Source: an uncultured Bacteroidia bacterium
GTDB taxonomy: Bacteria; Bacteroidota; Bacteroidia; Bacteroidales; ML635J-15
NCBI GenBank assembly: GCA_902776565.1
Contig: CACYQN010000004.1
Span: forward strand, 1 to 64,000
DNA length: 64,000 nucleotides
Reading direction: 5' to 3'
Shown here piece after piece: positions 7,003 to 14,807 of the stretch. The number at the start of each line of letters is the position of its first letter. Position 1 is the first letter of the stretch. The notes beneath the pieces are model-generated. The model searched no databases, was not told the origin of the DNA, and saw only the letters and a program-made list of their open reading frames with translations. A program made the position numbers and the translations under genes.

Positions 7003-8865
7003 GATGTTATAGTAGTAGGTGCTGGACACGCAGGCTGCGAAGCGGCAGCGGCAGCGGCAAATATGGGAAGCAAAGTGCTGCTCGTGACAATCGACATGAA
7101 CAAAATCGCACAGATGTCGTGCAATCCTGCAATGGGTGGAGTTGCCAAAGGTCAGATAGTTAGAGAGATAGATGCACTTGGCGGACTTTCGGGAATTGTT
7201 ACCGACAAGGCGATGATACAGTTCCGAATGCTCAATATGTCGAAAGGCCCGGCAATGTGGAGCCCACGCGCACAGTGCGACCGAATGGTCTTCAGTGGCG
7301 AATGGCGTAGTCAGCTCGAAGCGATAAAGAATGTATCGTTTCTGCAAGATACTGTAAATAAAGTAATTGTAGAAAATAATAGCGTCTGCGGAATAGAAAC
7401 TTACCTCGGAATAAAGGTTTACGCAAAAGCAGTAATCCTCACTACCGGTACTTTTCTTAACGGCCTGATGCACATAGGACATAGCCACTTCGAAGGGGGA
7501 CGAATCTCGGAACCAGCTGCTGTGGGGCTTACACAAAACCTCGCCGAACTCGGTTTCACCTACGACCGCATGAAGACTGGAACCCCAGTGAGAATAGACG
7601 GTCGTACTATCGATTTCTCTGAGCTTCAGGAACAAAGCGGCGACGAAACCATTATTCCGTTCTCGTACATGCACAACTACAACCAACATTTTCTGAAACA
7701 GCGCAGTTGCTACATCACATACACCAGCGAGGAAGTTCACGATACTCTGCGTCAAGGACTTAAGGACTCTCCACTATACGATGGAACAATAAAGAGCATA
7801 GGTCCGCGCTACTGTCCGAGTATCGAAACAAAACTTGTCACCTTCCCCGACAAGGACAAGCACCAGCTTTTTCTCGAGCCAGAAGGGGAGACCTCGGTGG
7901 AATTTTACCTCAATGGATTCTCGTCGTCGCTGCCGATAGATGTGCAGTACGAAGCTTTGCGTAAAATCAAAGGTCTTGAAAATGCCAAGATTTTCCGTCC
8001 TGGCTATGCAATCGAATACGACTTTTTCCATCCTACCCAACTGAAAGCCACATTGGAGACAAAACTTATTGAAAATCTGTATTTTGCTGGTCAAATCAAC
8101 GGTACTACGGGTTACGAGGAAGCAGCAGGGCAGGGGATTATCGCAGGCATAAACGCACACCTGAAAATCAATGAAAAACCAGAGTTTACCCTCAACCGCG
8201 ACCAGGCCTACATTGGTGTCCTCATCGACGACCTAATCACTAAGGGAGTTGATGAACCATACAGAATGTTCACTTCGCGTGCTGAGTTTCGCATACTTCT
8301 CCGCCAGGACAACTGCGATGTTAGACTCACAGAATTGTCGCACAATATAGGTCTTGCAACAGATGAACGCTTGCGAGTTTTTGAAGATAAGATTGCAAAG
8401 CGTGACGAACTGATAGACTTCTGTAACAACCAGAGTTGTAGGCCAGAAACTATCAACACAATGCTTTCAGAATTAGGAAGTTCTGAGCTAAAACAAAGCA
8501 TAAAAATGAACAACATTATCACTCGTCCACAAGTGAAAATCAAGGATTTATGTCCTTACGACGAGGAGTTGAATTCACTAGTTTCTGGCTTTGGAGACAA
8601 GAAGGACGAGATTGTTGATGCCGCTGAAATACTGCTGAAATACTCAGGCTACATAGAACGCGAGAAACTCATTGCCGATAAGTTGAAACGACTTGAAAAT
8701 ATAGTTATCGAAGGCAAGATTAATTACGCCGAAGTTAATTCTCTATCTACCGAGGCTCGACAAAAACTTATGAAAATTAATCCGCACACTATTGGTCAAG
8801 CATCACGAATAAGCGGTGTTTCTCCATCAGATATAAGTGTACTATTGGTGCTGATGGGAAGATAA
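6988..8865 (+). CDS. mnmG: tRNA uridine-5-carboxymethylaminomethyl synthesis enzyme MnmG
   Basis: A 625-residue FAD-dependent enzyme that, with the GTPase MnmE, modifies the wobble uridine of several tRNAs. The FAD-binding Rossmann motif VVGAGHAGCEAAAAAA is at residues 7-22, followed by the family signatures SCNPAMGGVAKGQIVREID and, near residue 430, PYRMFTSRAEFRILLRQDN. The C-terminal helical domain ends in GVSPSDISVLLVLMGR. The length is normal and the gene looks intact. Its first five codons are duplicated at 5944-5958, about 1 kb upstream, and the immediate upstream DNA is REP sequence plus an AT-rich stretch (ATACAAATATACAAATATAA) with no TAnnTTTG box. Its promoter may therefore have changed. 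Confidence 0.97.
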   Translation: MTENYDVIVVGAGHAGCEAAAAAANMGSKVLLVTIDMNKIAQMSCNPAMGGVAKGQIVREIDALGGLSGIVTDKAMIQFRMLNMSKGPAMWSPRAQCDRMVFSGEWRSQLEAIKNVSFLQDTVNKVIVENNSVCGIETYLGIKVYAKAVILTTGTFLNGLMHIGHSHFEGGRISEPAAVGLTQNLAELGFTYDRMKTGTPVRIDGRTIDFSELQEQSGDETIIPFSYMHNYNQHFLKQRSCYITYTSEEVHDTLRQGLKDSPLYDGTIKSIGPRYCPSIETKLVTFPDKDKHQLFLEPEGETSVEFYLNGFSSSLPIDVQYEALRKIKGLENAKIFRPGYAIEYDFFHPTQLKATLETKLIENLYFAGQINGTTGYEEAAGQGIIAGINAHLKINEKPEFTLNRDQAYIGVLIDDLITKGVDEPYRMFTSRAEFRILLRQDNCDVRLTELSHNIGLATDERLRVFEDKIAKRDELIDFCNNQSCRPETINTMLSELGSSELKQSIKMNNIITRPQVKIKDLCPYDEELNSLVSGFGDKKDEIVDAAEILLKYSGYIEREKLIADKLKRLENIVIEGKINYAEVNSLSTEARQKLMKINPHTIGQASRISGVSPSDISVLLVLMGR

Positions 8866-8872
8866 CATTTTG

Positions 8873-8894
8873 TTTCCTGAGCCTGCCGAAGGGA
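8873..8894. repeat. Interspersed GAGCCTGCCGAAG repeat, half-element
   Basis: CCTGAGCCTGCCGAAGGGA just after the mnmG stop, one base different from the usual core. A related TTCGACAAACTCAACCAGCC lies at 8950-8970. Confidence 0.7.
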
Positions 8895-8978
8895 CAATGT
8901 AGAAGAAAAATTTAGAACAAATGAAAAAGAACACACGAACAAATTTGGTTTCGACAAACTCAACCAGCCAAATAATAA

Positions 8979-8994
8979 TGTTTCATGTGAAACA
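8979..8994. promoter_or_regulatory. parS-like 16-bp palindrome, site 1
   Basis: TGTTTCATGTGAAACA differs at one central base from the ParB-binding parS consensus TGTTTCACGTGAAACA. It lies 17 bp before the ade start. The same 16-mer with matching flanks (AATAATG...ACAAT) occurs at 10645. Confidence 0.45.
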
Positions 8995-9011
8995 ATTATA
9001 ACGATAAGATT

Positions 9012-10640
9012 ATGAGAAAAATAGAAGGTAACATTGTTGATGTGCTCAACAAAAAAATCTTCAAGGGTGAAGTAATTATTGATGGTGACAGGATAGCAAA
9101 AATCACTCCGAAGGAAACAACAAGCGATGTCTATATTTTGCCAGGTCTGATCGACTCACACATACATATCGAAAGCACAATGATGATTCCTAGTGAATTT
9201 GCAAAAGTGGCGGTGAAAAATGGTACTGTCGGTGTTGTCACCGACCCACACGAAATTGCAAATGTGCTTGGTGAAAAAGGTATTGAATTTATGATAAAAA
9301 ACTCTGAATCAACGCCTTTGAAGACATTCTACTGTGTTCCGTCGTGTGTTCCAGCAACCACTTTCGAGACATCTGGAGCTACACTTGATGCCGATAAAAT
9401 AGATAAGATTTTTACTAAATACAACTTGAAAGTGCTTGGTGAAATGATGAATTATCCAGGCGTAATATACGATGTACCAGAAGTGTTATCAAAAATAGAA
9501 GTTGCGAAGAAGCATGGTGCGGTAATTGATGGACATGCACCACATTTAACAGGTGATAAACTGAAAAAATACATCGATTCTGGAATAAGTACCGACCACG
9601 AGTGTGGAGATATTGATGAAGCGATTGAAAAAATAAACCTTGGAATGAATATTCTCATACGAGAAGGTTCGGCAGCAAAGAATTTTGAAGCTTTATACCC
9701 CTTAATTTCCAAATTCAATAAAATGGTAATGCTTTCAACGGATGATTCACACCCCGATGACCTTTTAAAATTTGGACACATTAACAAAATATTGAAAATG
9801 GGCATAAAGTACGGAATTGACATTTTTGACTTGCTTAGTGCCGCTTGTGTTAATCCTGTCAAACATTACAACCTACCAATCGGACTTCTCCGCGAAAACG
9901 ATTACGCCGACATGATAATTGTTGATGACTTAAAATCATTCAATATTCAAGAAACAATAATTAATGGTAATACGGTTTACTCGAATGGTCGAATTTTATT
10001 TAGTACAAAAAATATTCAGTCTATCAACAATTTCAATGCAGAAAGAATTTCGGAAGCAGATGTTAGACTAGAACCAAAGTCAAAAAAAATAAAGGTAATT
10101 GAAATCATCGAAAACGAACTGCTCACAAATTGCATTACCGAGAAGGCTAGGGTAGAGGATGACACCATTGTTTCCGACACAAAGGGCGACATTCTTAAAA
10201 TTGCTGTTCTTAACCGTTACTCAAAAGACGCAAAACCGCAGATAGGATTCATAAAGGGATTTGGTCTTACCGCTGGAGCAATTGCAACATCGGTAGCACA
10301 CGACAGTCACAACATAATTGCAGTTGGTGTTAGCGACGAAGATATAGTAAAGGCAATTAACGAAATCGTCGACAACAAAGGTGGAATGTGCTATGTAAAG
10401 GGTATGGACTACTATACCTTACCGCTTGAGTTTGCAGGACTGATGACACAGCAAAGCTGCGAACGCATCAGTGATATGTATAGCCGAATGAACCACATAG
10501 TAAAGAGCAATGGCTGCAGACTTGCATCACCATTTATGACACTTTCATTTATGTCGCTACTTGTAATTCCAAGTCTAAAACTTAGCGACAAGGGACTTTT
10601 CGATGGTGATAAATTTGAGATGACAGATTTGTTTGTATAA
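9012..10640 (+). CDS. ade: Adenine deaminase
   Basis: A 542-residue metal-dependent amidohydrolase that converts adenine to hypoxanthine and ammonia in purine salvage. Metal-binding and family motifs are visible: LPGLIDSHIHIESTMM near residues 46-61, VTDPHEIANVLG near residue 79, DGHAPHLTGDKL near residue 173 and STDDSHPDDLLKFGH near residue 247. The C-terminal domain (GFIKGFGLTAGAIATSVAHDSHN near residues 415-437) is typical of the AdeC group. Length is slightly below that of well-known members but complete. It is flanked on both sides by the parS-like palindromes. Confidence 0.95.
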   Translation: MRKIEGNIVDVLNKKIFKGEVIIDGDRIAKITPKETTSDVYILPGLIDSHIHIESTMMIPSEFAKVAVKNGTVGVVTDPHEIANVLGEKGIEFMIKNSESTPLKTFYCVPSCVPATTFETSGATLDADKIDKIFTKYNLKVLGEMMNYPGVIYDVPEVLSKIEVAKKHGAVIDGHAPHLTGDKLKKYIDSGISTDHECGDIDEAIEKINLGMNILIREGSAAKNFEALYPLISKFNKMVMLSTDDSHPDDLLKFGHINKILKMGIKYGIDIFDLLSAACVNPVKHYNLPIGLLRENDYADMIIVDDLKSFNIQETIINGNTVYSNGRILFSTKNIQSINNFNAERISEADVRLEPKSKKIKVIEIIENELLTNCITEKARVEDDTIVSDTKGDILKIAVLNRYSKDAKPQIGFIKGFGLTAGAIATSVAHDSHNIIAVGVSDEDIVKAINEIVDNKGGMCYVKGMDYYTLPLEFAGLMTQQSCERISDMYSRMNHIVKSNGCRLASPFMTLSFMSLLVIPSLKLSDKGLFDGDKFEMTDLFV

Positions 10641-10644
10641 ATAA

Positions 10645-10660
10645 TGTTTCATGTGAAACA
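10645..10660. promoter_or_regulatory. parS-like 16-bp palindrome, site 2
   Basis: TGTTTCATGTGAAACA, identical to 8979-8994, starts 4 bp after the ade stop codon. Confidence 0.45.
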
Positions 10661-10740
10661 ATATGTAAAATATTGATAATAAATAATTTAATAATAATTT
10701 TACAATTATGGCATCGAAGGGTTCGGCCAAAAAATTCTAT

Positions 10741-10975
10741 AATTCGCCCTTGAGCCTGTCGAAACGAAGGTAGCGAAATTAAGAAACAACAAATGCGCCC
10801 CTTCGACAAGCTCAGGCAGCGAAAGAATGACAGATTCAGGAAGCGAAAATTCCGCCCGTTGAGCCTGTCGAAACGAAGGAAACGAAATTTAAAAACTAAA
10901 TAAACTCACTTTCGACAAAGTCAGGGAGTAAAAGAAAAGTCAACACTTTGAGCCTCTCGAAGTGAATGATAACAA
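10741..10975. repeat. Left long direct repeat beside the GIY-YIG gene
   Basis: About 230 bp made of several GAGCCTGTCGAAG half-elements (TTGAGCCTGTCGAAACGAAG at 10750, CCCTTCGACAAGCTCAGGCA at 10798, CCGTTGAGCCTGTCGAAACG at 10856, TTTGAGCCTCTCGAAGTGAA at 10948). The order of elements and the spacers (GCGAAATTAAGAAACAACAA; GAAATTTAAAAACTAAATAA) recur at 11319-11550 with only scattered differences, offset by 578 bp. It fills the 324-bp gap between ade and the GIY-YIG gene, along with parS-like site 2. Confidence 0.85.
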
Positions 10976-10984
10976 AAAGTAATT

Positions 10985-11416
10985 ATGAACGCATACTTGT
11001 ACATACTACTCTGTGATGATGGCAGTTACTATACTGGCAGTACTAGAGATTTGGAACAACGTCTCGAAGAACATTTCAACGGAGAAGGAGCAAACTATAC
11101 CAGAAAACACAAACCAGTAAAGTTAGTATATTTTGAAGAATTCGAAAGAATAGATGAAGCATACTACAGGGAGAAACAAGTACAGGGATGGTCAAGAAAA
11201 AAGAAAGAGGCTTTAATTAACGGAAAGGAGGAAAAACTACCAGAATTATCAAAAAATTATACTCAGTACGGAAAGATAGTAGAAAACGCCCCTTCGACAG
11301 GCTCAGGGAGCGAAAATAATCCGCCCGTTGAACTTGTCGAAACGAAGGTAACGAAATTAAGAAATAACAAATGCGCCCCTTCGACAGACTCAGGGAGCGA
11401 AAGAATGACAAACTAA
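10985..11416 (+). CDS. GIY-YIG domain protein with a repeat-derived C-terminal tail
   Basis: A 143-residue protein. Residues 1 to about 85 form a compact single-domain GIY-YIG nuclease of the UPF0213/YhbQ type: YLYILLCDDGSYYTGSTRDL (GIY and YIG strands), RLEEHFNGEGANYTRKHKPV and the helix RIDEAYYREKQVQGWSRKKK with the catalytic Glu. Such proteins are around 80-100 residues. After about residue 97 the frame runs into the interspersed repeat and reads APSTGSGSE...NNPPVELVETKV...APSTDSGSERMTN, i.e. translated repeat halves. The tail lies inside the right-hand direct repeat. The original stop was presumably lost. Activity of the domain is unknown; DNA-structure processing is suggested for the family. 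Confidence 0.85.
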   Translation: MNAYLYILLCDDGSYYTGSTRDLEQRLEEHFNGEGANYTRKHKPVKLVYFEEFERIDEAYYREKQVQGWSRKKKEALINGKEEKLPELSKNYTQYGKIVENAPSTGSGSENNPPVELVETKVTKLRNNKCAPSTDSGSERMTN

Positions 11417-11550
11417 GGAAGCAAAAATACCGCCCGTTGAGCCTGTCGAAACGAAGGAAACGAAATTTAGAAACTAAATAAATTCACTTTCGATAAAGTC
11501 AGAGAATAAAAGCTAAAAGTCAATACTCTAAGCTTTTCGAAGGAAGGACA
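11319..11550. repeat. Right long direct repeat, overlapping the GIY-YIG gene end
   Basis: Counterpart of 10741-10975: the same series of half-elements and spacers (AACGAAATTAAGAAATAACA; GAAATTTAGAAACTAAATAA). It covers the last ~30 codons of the GIY-YIG gene and the gap to dtd. A further half-element (CCCCTTCGACAGGCTCAGGG) lies at 11289-11308. Confidence 0.85.
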
Positions 11551-11634
11551 ATGAATAATAATGATAAATAATTGATAATAAGTAAGTTAATATATTTATA
11601 ATCTCGGCTTCGATAAGTTCAGCCATCGGAATAT

Positions 11635-11650
11635 TGTTCCACATGAAACA
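11635..11650. promoter_or_regulatory. parS-like 16-bp palindrome, site 3
   Basis: TGTTCCACATGAAACA differs at one central base from the parS form TGTTCCACGTGAAACA. It lies 44 bp before the dtd start and in opposite sense to sites 1 and 2. Confidence 0.45.
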
Positions 11651-11694
11651 TATTATAAATCACTATAAATCAAAATATTAAACATTAAAAATAT

Positions 11695-12147
11695 ATGAAA
11701 ATTCTAATTCAACGAGTGAAACATTCAAAATGCACTGTAGATGGTAAGGAAATTTCCAAGATAGGGCAGGGGATGCTCGTATTCGTAGGCATAACAAACG
11801 ATGATACAACCGAAGACATCGAATGGCTCGTAAACAAAATGGTAAATCTCCGTATTTTCAACGACGAAGACGGCGTTATGAACAAATCGTGCCTCGAAAT
11901 TAATGGAGAAATTATGATAATAAGTCAATTCACACTGCATGCTCGAACAAAAAAAGGCAACCGCCCATCTTACATTGATGCTGCAAAACCAGAAATTTCT
12001 GAACCACTATACAACAAATTCATCGAAACCACAGACCAAATTACAGGCAAACCATCTGCAACAGGAATCTTCGGAGCCGACATGAAGATAGAACTACTCA
12101 ACGACGGACCAGTGACTATAATTATCGACTCGAAAAATAGGATATAA
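11695..12147 (+). CDS. dtd: D-aminoacyl-tRNA deacylase
   Basis: A 150-residue cytoplasmic proofreading enzyme that hydrolyses D-aminoacyl-tRNA (and glycyl-tRNA-Ala). The family's two active-site motifs are present: ISQFTLHA near residue 78 and the Gly-cisPro motif NDGPVTI near residue 140. The N-terminus MKILIQRVKHSKCTVDGKEI and the KKGNRPSYIDAAKPE segment are also standard. Full length. Upstream is repeat DNA and parS-like site 3. Confidence 0.96.
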   Translation: MKILIQRVKHSKCTVDGKEISKIGQGMLVFVGITNDDTTEDIEWLVNKMVNLRIFNDEDGVMNKSCLEINGEIMIISQFTLHARTKKGNRPSYIDAAKPEISEPLYNKFIETTDQITGKPSATGIFGADMKIELLNDGPVTIIIDSKNRI

Positions 12148-12180
12148 AAATTCGACAAAAATCCGATTTATTTTTAAGTT

Positions 12181-12210
12181 TTGTAGTTTGAAATAATATT
12201 AATATTTTTG
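12181..12210 (+). promoter_or_regulatory. Promoter of the pigment biosynthesis operon
   Basis: TTG at 12181-12183, 19-bp spacer, TATTTTTG at 12203-12210: an exact TTG-N19-TAnnTTTG match, 25 bp before the first ATG. The next 12 kb have almost no gaps until 22448, so this is probably the main promoter of the cluster. Confidence 0.8.
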
Positions 12211-12235
12211 CGCGATTAATGTAAATGGCATAAAA

Positions 12236-12964
12236 ATGAATTACGCTTTAGTAACAGGCGCATCGCGAGGCATAGGAAGGTCCATTTCCAAGAGACTGGC
12301 AAAGGACGGTTTCTGTGTTTTGCTGAATTACTGCTCGAACCATGCTGCCGCTCAGGAAACATTGTCGGAAATAGAAGCCGAAGGCGGACATGCCGAATTG
12401 CTTCCGTTCGATGTGAGCAACGAGGCATCGATGGACGAGGCTCTGGAAAAATGGGCAGCCGCACACCCCGACGATTACATATCTGTGCTGGTGAACAACG
12501 CTGGCATCCGCATGGACAACCTTATGGTGTTTATGCAGGACGAACAGTGGCACAAGGTAATCGACACTTCGTTGAACGGCTTTTTCTATGTCACACGCCG
12601 TCTTGTAAAACAGATGATGACTCACAGGTACGGTCGAATCGTTAATGTGACTTCGCTGTCGGGACTGAAGGGCTTGCCAGGTCAGACCAACTATTCAGCT
12701 GCCAAGGCCGCCATCATTGGTGCTACCAAGGCTCTCGCTCAGGAAGTGGCTCCGCGTAAGGTTACCGTGAACGCTGTTGCTCCTGGATTCATTGCTACCG
12801 ATATGACAAAGGACTTGAACGAGGCCGACCTCAAGAAGATGATTCCTGTAGGACGCTTCGGAAAGCCCGAGGAAGTGGCTTCGCTGGTGTCGTTCTTGGC
12901 TTCGGCAGAGTCGTCCTATATCACGGGCGAGGTTATTTCAATTAATGGAGGTCTTTACACTTAA
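12236..12964 (+). CDS. 3-oxoacyl-ACP reductase (FabG-type ketoreductase)
   Basis: A 242-residue short-chain dehydrogenase. The NADP(H)-binding motif TGASRGIGRSI is at residues 7-17, NNAG-type LVNNAGIRMDN near residue 86, the catalytic Ser in VTSLSGLKGL near residue 140 and Tyr/Lys in YSAAKAA near residue 153. It would reduce the beta-keto group on the ACP-bound chain during each round of polyene extension. It is the first gene after the cluster promoter and is followed 18 bp later by a ketosynthase, which sets its role apart from a housekeeping FabG. Aryl-polyene clusters normally carry one such reductase. Confidence 0.92.
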   Translation: MNYALVTGASRGIGRSISKRLAKDGFCVLLNYCSNHAAAQETLSEIEAEGGHAELLPFDVSNEASMDEALEKWAAAHPDDYISVLVNNAGIRMDNLMVFMQDEQWHKVIDTSLNGFFYVTRRLVKQMMTHRYGRIVNVTSLSGLKGLPGQTNYSAAKAAIIGATKALAQEVAPRKVTVNAVAPGFIATDMTKDLNEADLKKMIPVGRFGKPEEVASLVSFLASAESSYITGEVISINGGLYT

Positions 12965-12982
12965 AGCTTAAAGAATAAATTT

Positions 12983-14206
12983 ATGAGCAATCGTAGAGTT
13001 GTCGTTACTGGAACTGGAATATGGTCGTGCTTGGGAACTTCTTTGGAAGCAGTGAAGAAGTCGTTGTATGAAGGACATTCTGGAATTGGCATCGCGCCGG
13101 AACGAATAGAGATTGGTTACCAGTCGGCTCTGACTGGAATTGTGGAACGTCCTGTTTTGAAGGGCATTCTCGACAGAAGGCTCCGCGTTGGGCTTTCGGA
13201 AGAGGCCGAATACGCATATATGGCAAGTCGTGAGGCATTTGCAAATGCTGGAATTTCGGAAGAATACATGCTCGAAAACGAAATCGGCGTATTGTTCGGA
13301 AACGATTCATCGGCAAAGGCTGTTGTCGAGTCCGAAAAGATTATGGAAGAGAAAAAGGATTCGTCGTTGCTGGGTTCAGGATGGATATTCCAGTCGATGA
13401 ATTCAACAGTAAATATGAACATGAGCACCATTTTCCATCTGCGTGGTATAAATTTCACCGTAAGTGCTGCCTGTGCAAGCGGTTCGCATGCCATAGGACT
13501 TGGATATATGTTCATCAAGCAGGGTTTGCAGGATATGGTTTTGTGCGGTGGTGCACAGGAAACAAATCATTACAGCATGGCTTCGTTCGATGCTCTGTCT
13601 GCTTTCTCGAAGCGTATGGACAGTCCTACCGAGGCTTCACGTCCTTTCGACCGCGACCGCGACGGTCTGATTCCGTCGGGCGGTGCGGCAGCCTTGGTGC
13701 TTGAGGAATACGAACACGCAAAGGCTCGTGGTGCAAATATTCTTGGTGAGGTTGCCGGTTATGGCTTTTCATCAAACGGCGTAGGCATTTCGCAGGCAAG
13801 CGATGCTGGCAGTTTGCTGGCTATGACAAGGGCTATGAACGATGCAAAGGTTGCTGCCGACGGCATCGACTATGTAAACGCACACGCAACTTCCACTCCG
13901 CAGGGCGATGCTGCCGAAGCAATGGCTCTTGGCAAGGTGTTCGATGGCAAGCGCGCGTGGATAAGCTCCACCAAGTCGATGACAGGACACGAATGCTGGA
14001 TGGCTGGTGCAAGCGAAATAGTATATTCGTTGCTTATGATGCAGAACAATTTTGTCGCTCCGAACATCAATTTCCATAATCCCGACGAATACAGCAGGTC
14101 GCTCAAGATAGCTCGAGAAACTATCAATATGCCGATAAATACCTTGCTTAGCAACTCGTTCGGTTTTGGAGGTACGAATTCGGCATTGGTAATCCGTAAA
14201 TTGTAG
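12983..14206 (+). CDS. Beta-ketoacyl-ACP synthase (KS-1)
   Basis: A 407-residue FabF-like condensing enzyme. The nucleophile is Cys164 in TVSAACASGSHAIG. The two catalytic histidines are in NAHATSTPQGDAAE near residue 298 and SMTGHECWMAGASE near residue 333, and the C-terminal NSFGFGGTNSALVI motif is intact, so it should be active. It probably performs Claisen condensation with malonyl-ACP in the polyene pathway. One of four ketosynthase-related genes in the cluster. Confidence 0.93.
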   Translation: MSNRRVVVTGTGIWSCLGTSLEAVKKSLYEGHSGIGIAPERIEIGYQSALTGIVERPVLKGILDRRLRVGLSEEAEYAYMASREAFANAGISEEYMLENEIGVLFGNDSSAKAVVESEKIMEEKKDSSLLGSGWIFQSMNSTVNMNMSTIFHLRGINFTVSAACASGSHAIGLGYMFIKQGLQDMVLCGGAQETNHYSMASFDALSAFSKRMDSPTEASRPFDRDRDGLIPSGGAAALVLEEYEHAKARGANILGEVAGYGFSSNGVGISQASDAGSLLAMTRAMNDAKVAADGIDYVNAHATSTPQGDAAEAMALGKVFDGKRAWISSTKSMTGHECWMAGASEIVYSLLMMQNNFVAPNINFHNPDEYSRSLKIARETINMPINTLLSNSFGFGGTNSALVIRKL

Positions 14207-14241
14207 TAAATTTTAATTTTTATTTTATAAATTTTATAATT

Positions 14242-14805
14242 ATGAAGAATATAGTATTGGTAATTTTTGCAGTTTTAGCAGGTGTTACAATTGCAACGGC
14301 TAAGCCTGATGTAACTGTTATCAAGGGTTCACTCGTTGAATTGAGAAAGTCGAATGCTAAAATGTTTGTTCGTTGGGACTATACCAACAGCACAATCGAG
14401 GGTAAGGAAGTAAATGCTTATTTGAAGGAACGTGGCGACGACTGGGTTCGCGACTACGATGCCGAAATAGCAAGGGCTGAAAGCAACTTCAAGGAACGTT
14501 TAAACGATGAGTCAGGCGATGTTCAGGCAATAAACGATGAAGCTTCTGCCGAATATACTATCGTTATGAAAGTTAAAGATTTCAACTATGGCATAACAGG
14601 CTTGTCGGTGGCAATAGGCTTTGGTGCTGGCGATTCGCATCTTTCAGGCACTATGGAGATTTACAAGAAAGGTCAGTCGGAACCGATTGCCGTTCTTGAT
14701 GTTGACGGTGTTCCGGGTGCTGGATTCGGCAACGAAATCCGCCGTGTAGAGGCTTACCGTGAATTGGCTGAAAACTTGGCTAAACTTATTAAGAAGGCTA
14801 AATAA
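14242..14805 (+). CDS. Conserved secreted protein in the pigment cluster (DUF4410-like?)
   Basis: A 187-residue protein with an N-terminal signal peptide (MKNIVLVIFAVLAGVTIATA) and no lipobox. The body contains EYTIVMKVKDFNYGITGLSV, a glycine-rich GFGAGDSHLSGTMEIY strand region and a C-terminal helix VEAYRELAENLAKLIKKAK. The strand pattern and C-terminal helix loosely resemble DUF4410-type periplasmic proteins, but I cannot confirm the family. It lies between KS-1 and a methyltransferase with only a 2-bp gap downstream, so it is co-transcribed and probably periplasmic. A role in trafficking the pigment across the periplasm is only a guess. Confidence 0.6.
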   Translation: MKNIVLVIFAVLAGVTIATAKPDVTVIKGSLVELRKSNAKMFVRWDYTNSTIEGKEVNAYLKERGDDWVRDYDAEIARAESNFKERLNDESGDVQAINDEASAEYTIVMKVKDFNYGITGLSVAIGFGAGDSHLSGTMEIYKKGQSEPIAVLDVDGVPGAGFGNEIRRVEAYRELAENLAKLIKKAK

Positions 14806-14807
14806 AA

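Noticed and set aside
6904..7755. 283-codon open frame antisense to mnmG
   Set aside because: It lies wholly against a certain gene and its product (long Cys/His-rich runs) looks like an antisense shadow of that gene's codon use; part of it is REP sequence.
10741..11550. CRISPR array
   Set aside because: The repeats are in mixed orientation, irregularly spaced and degenerate, and there are no cas genes; they belong to the dispersed GAGCCTGTCGAAG family.
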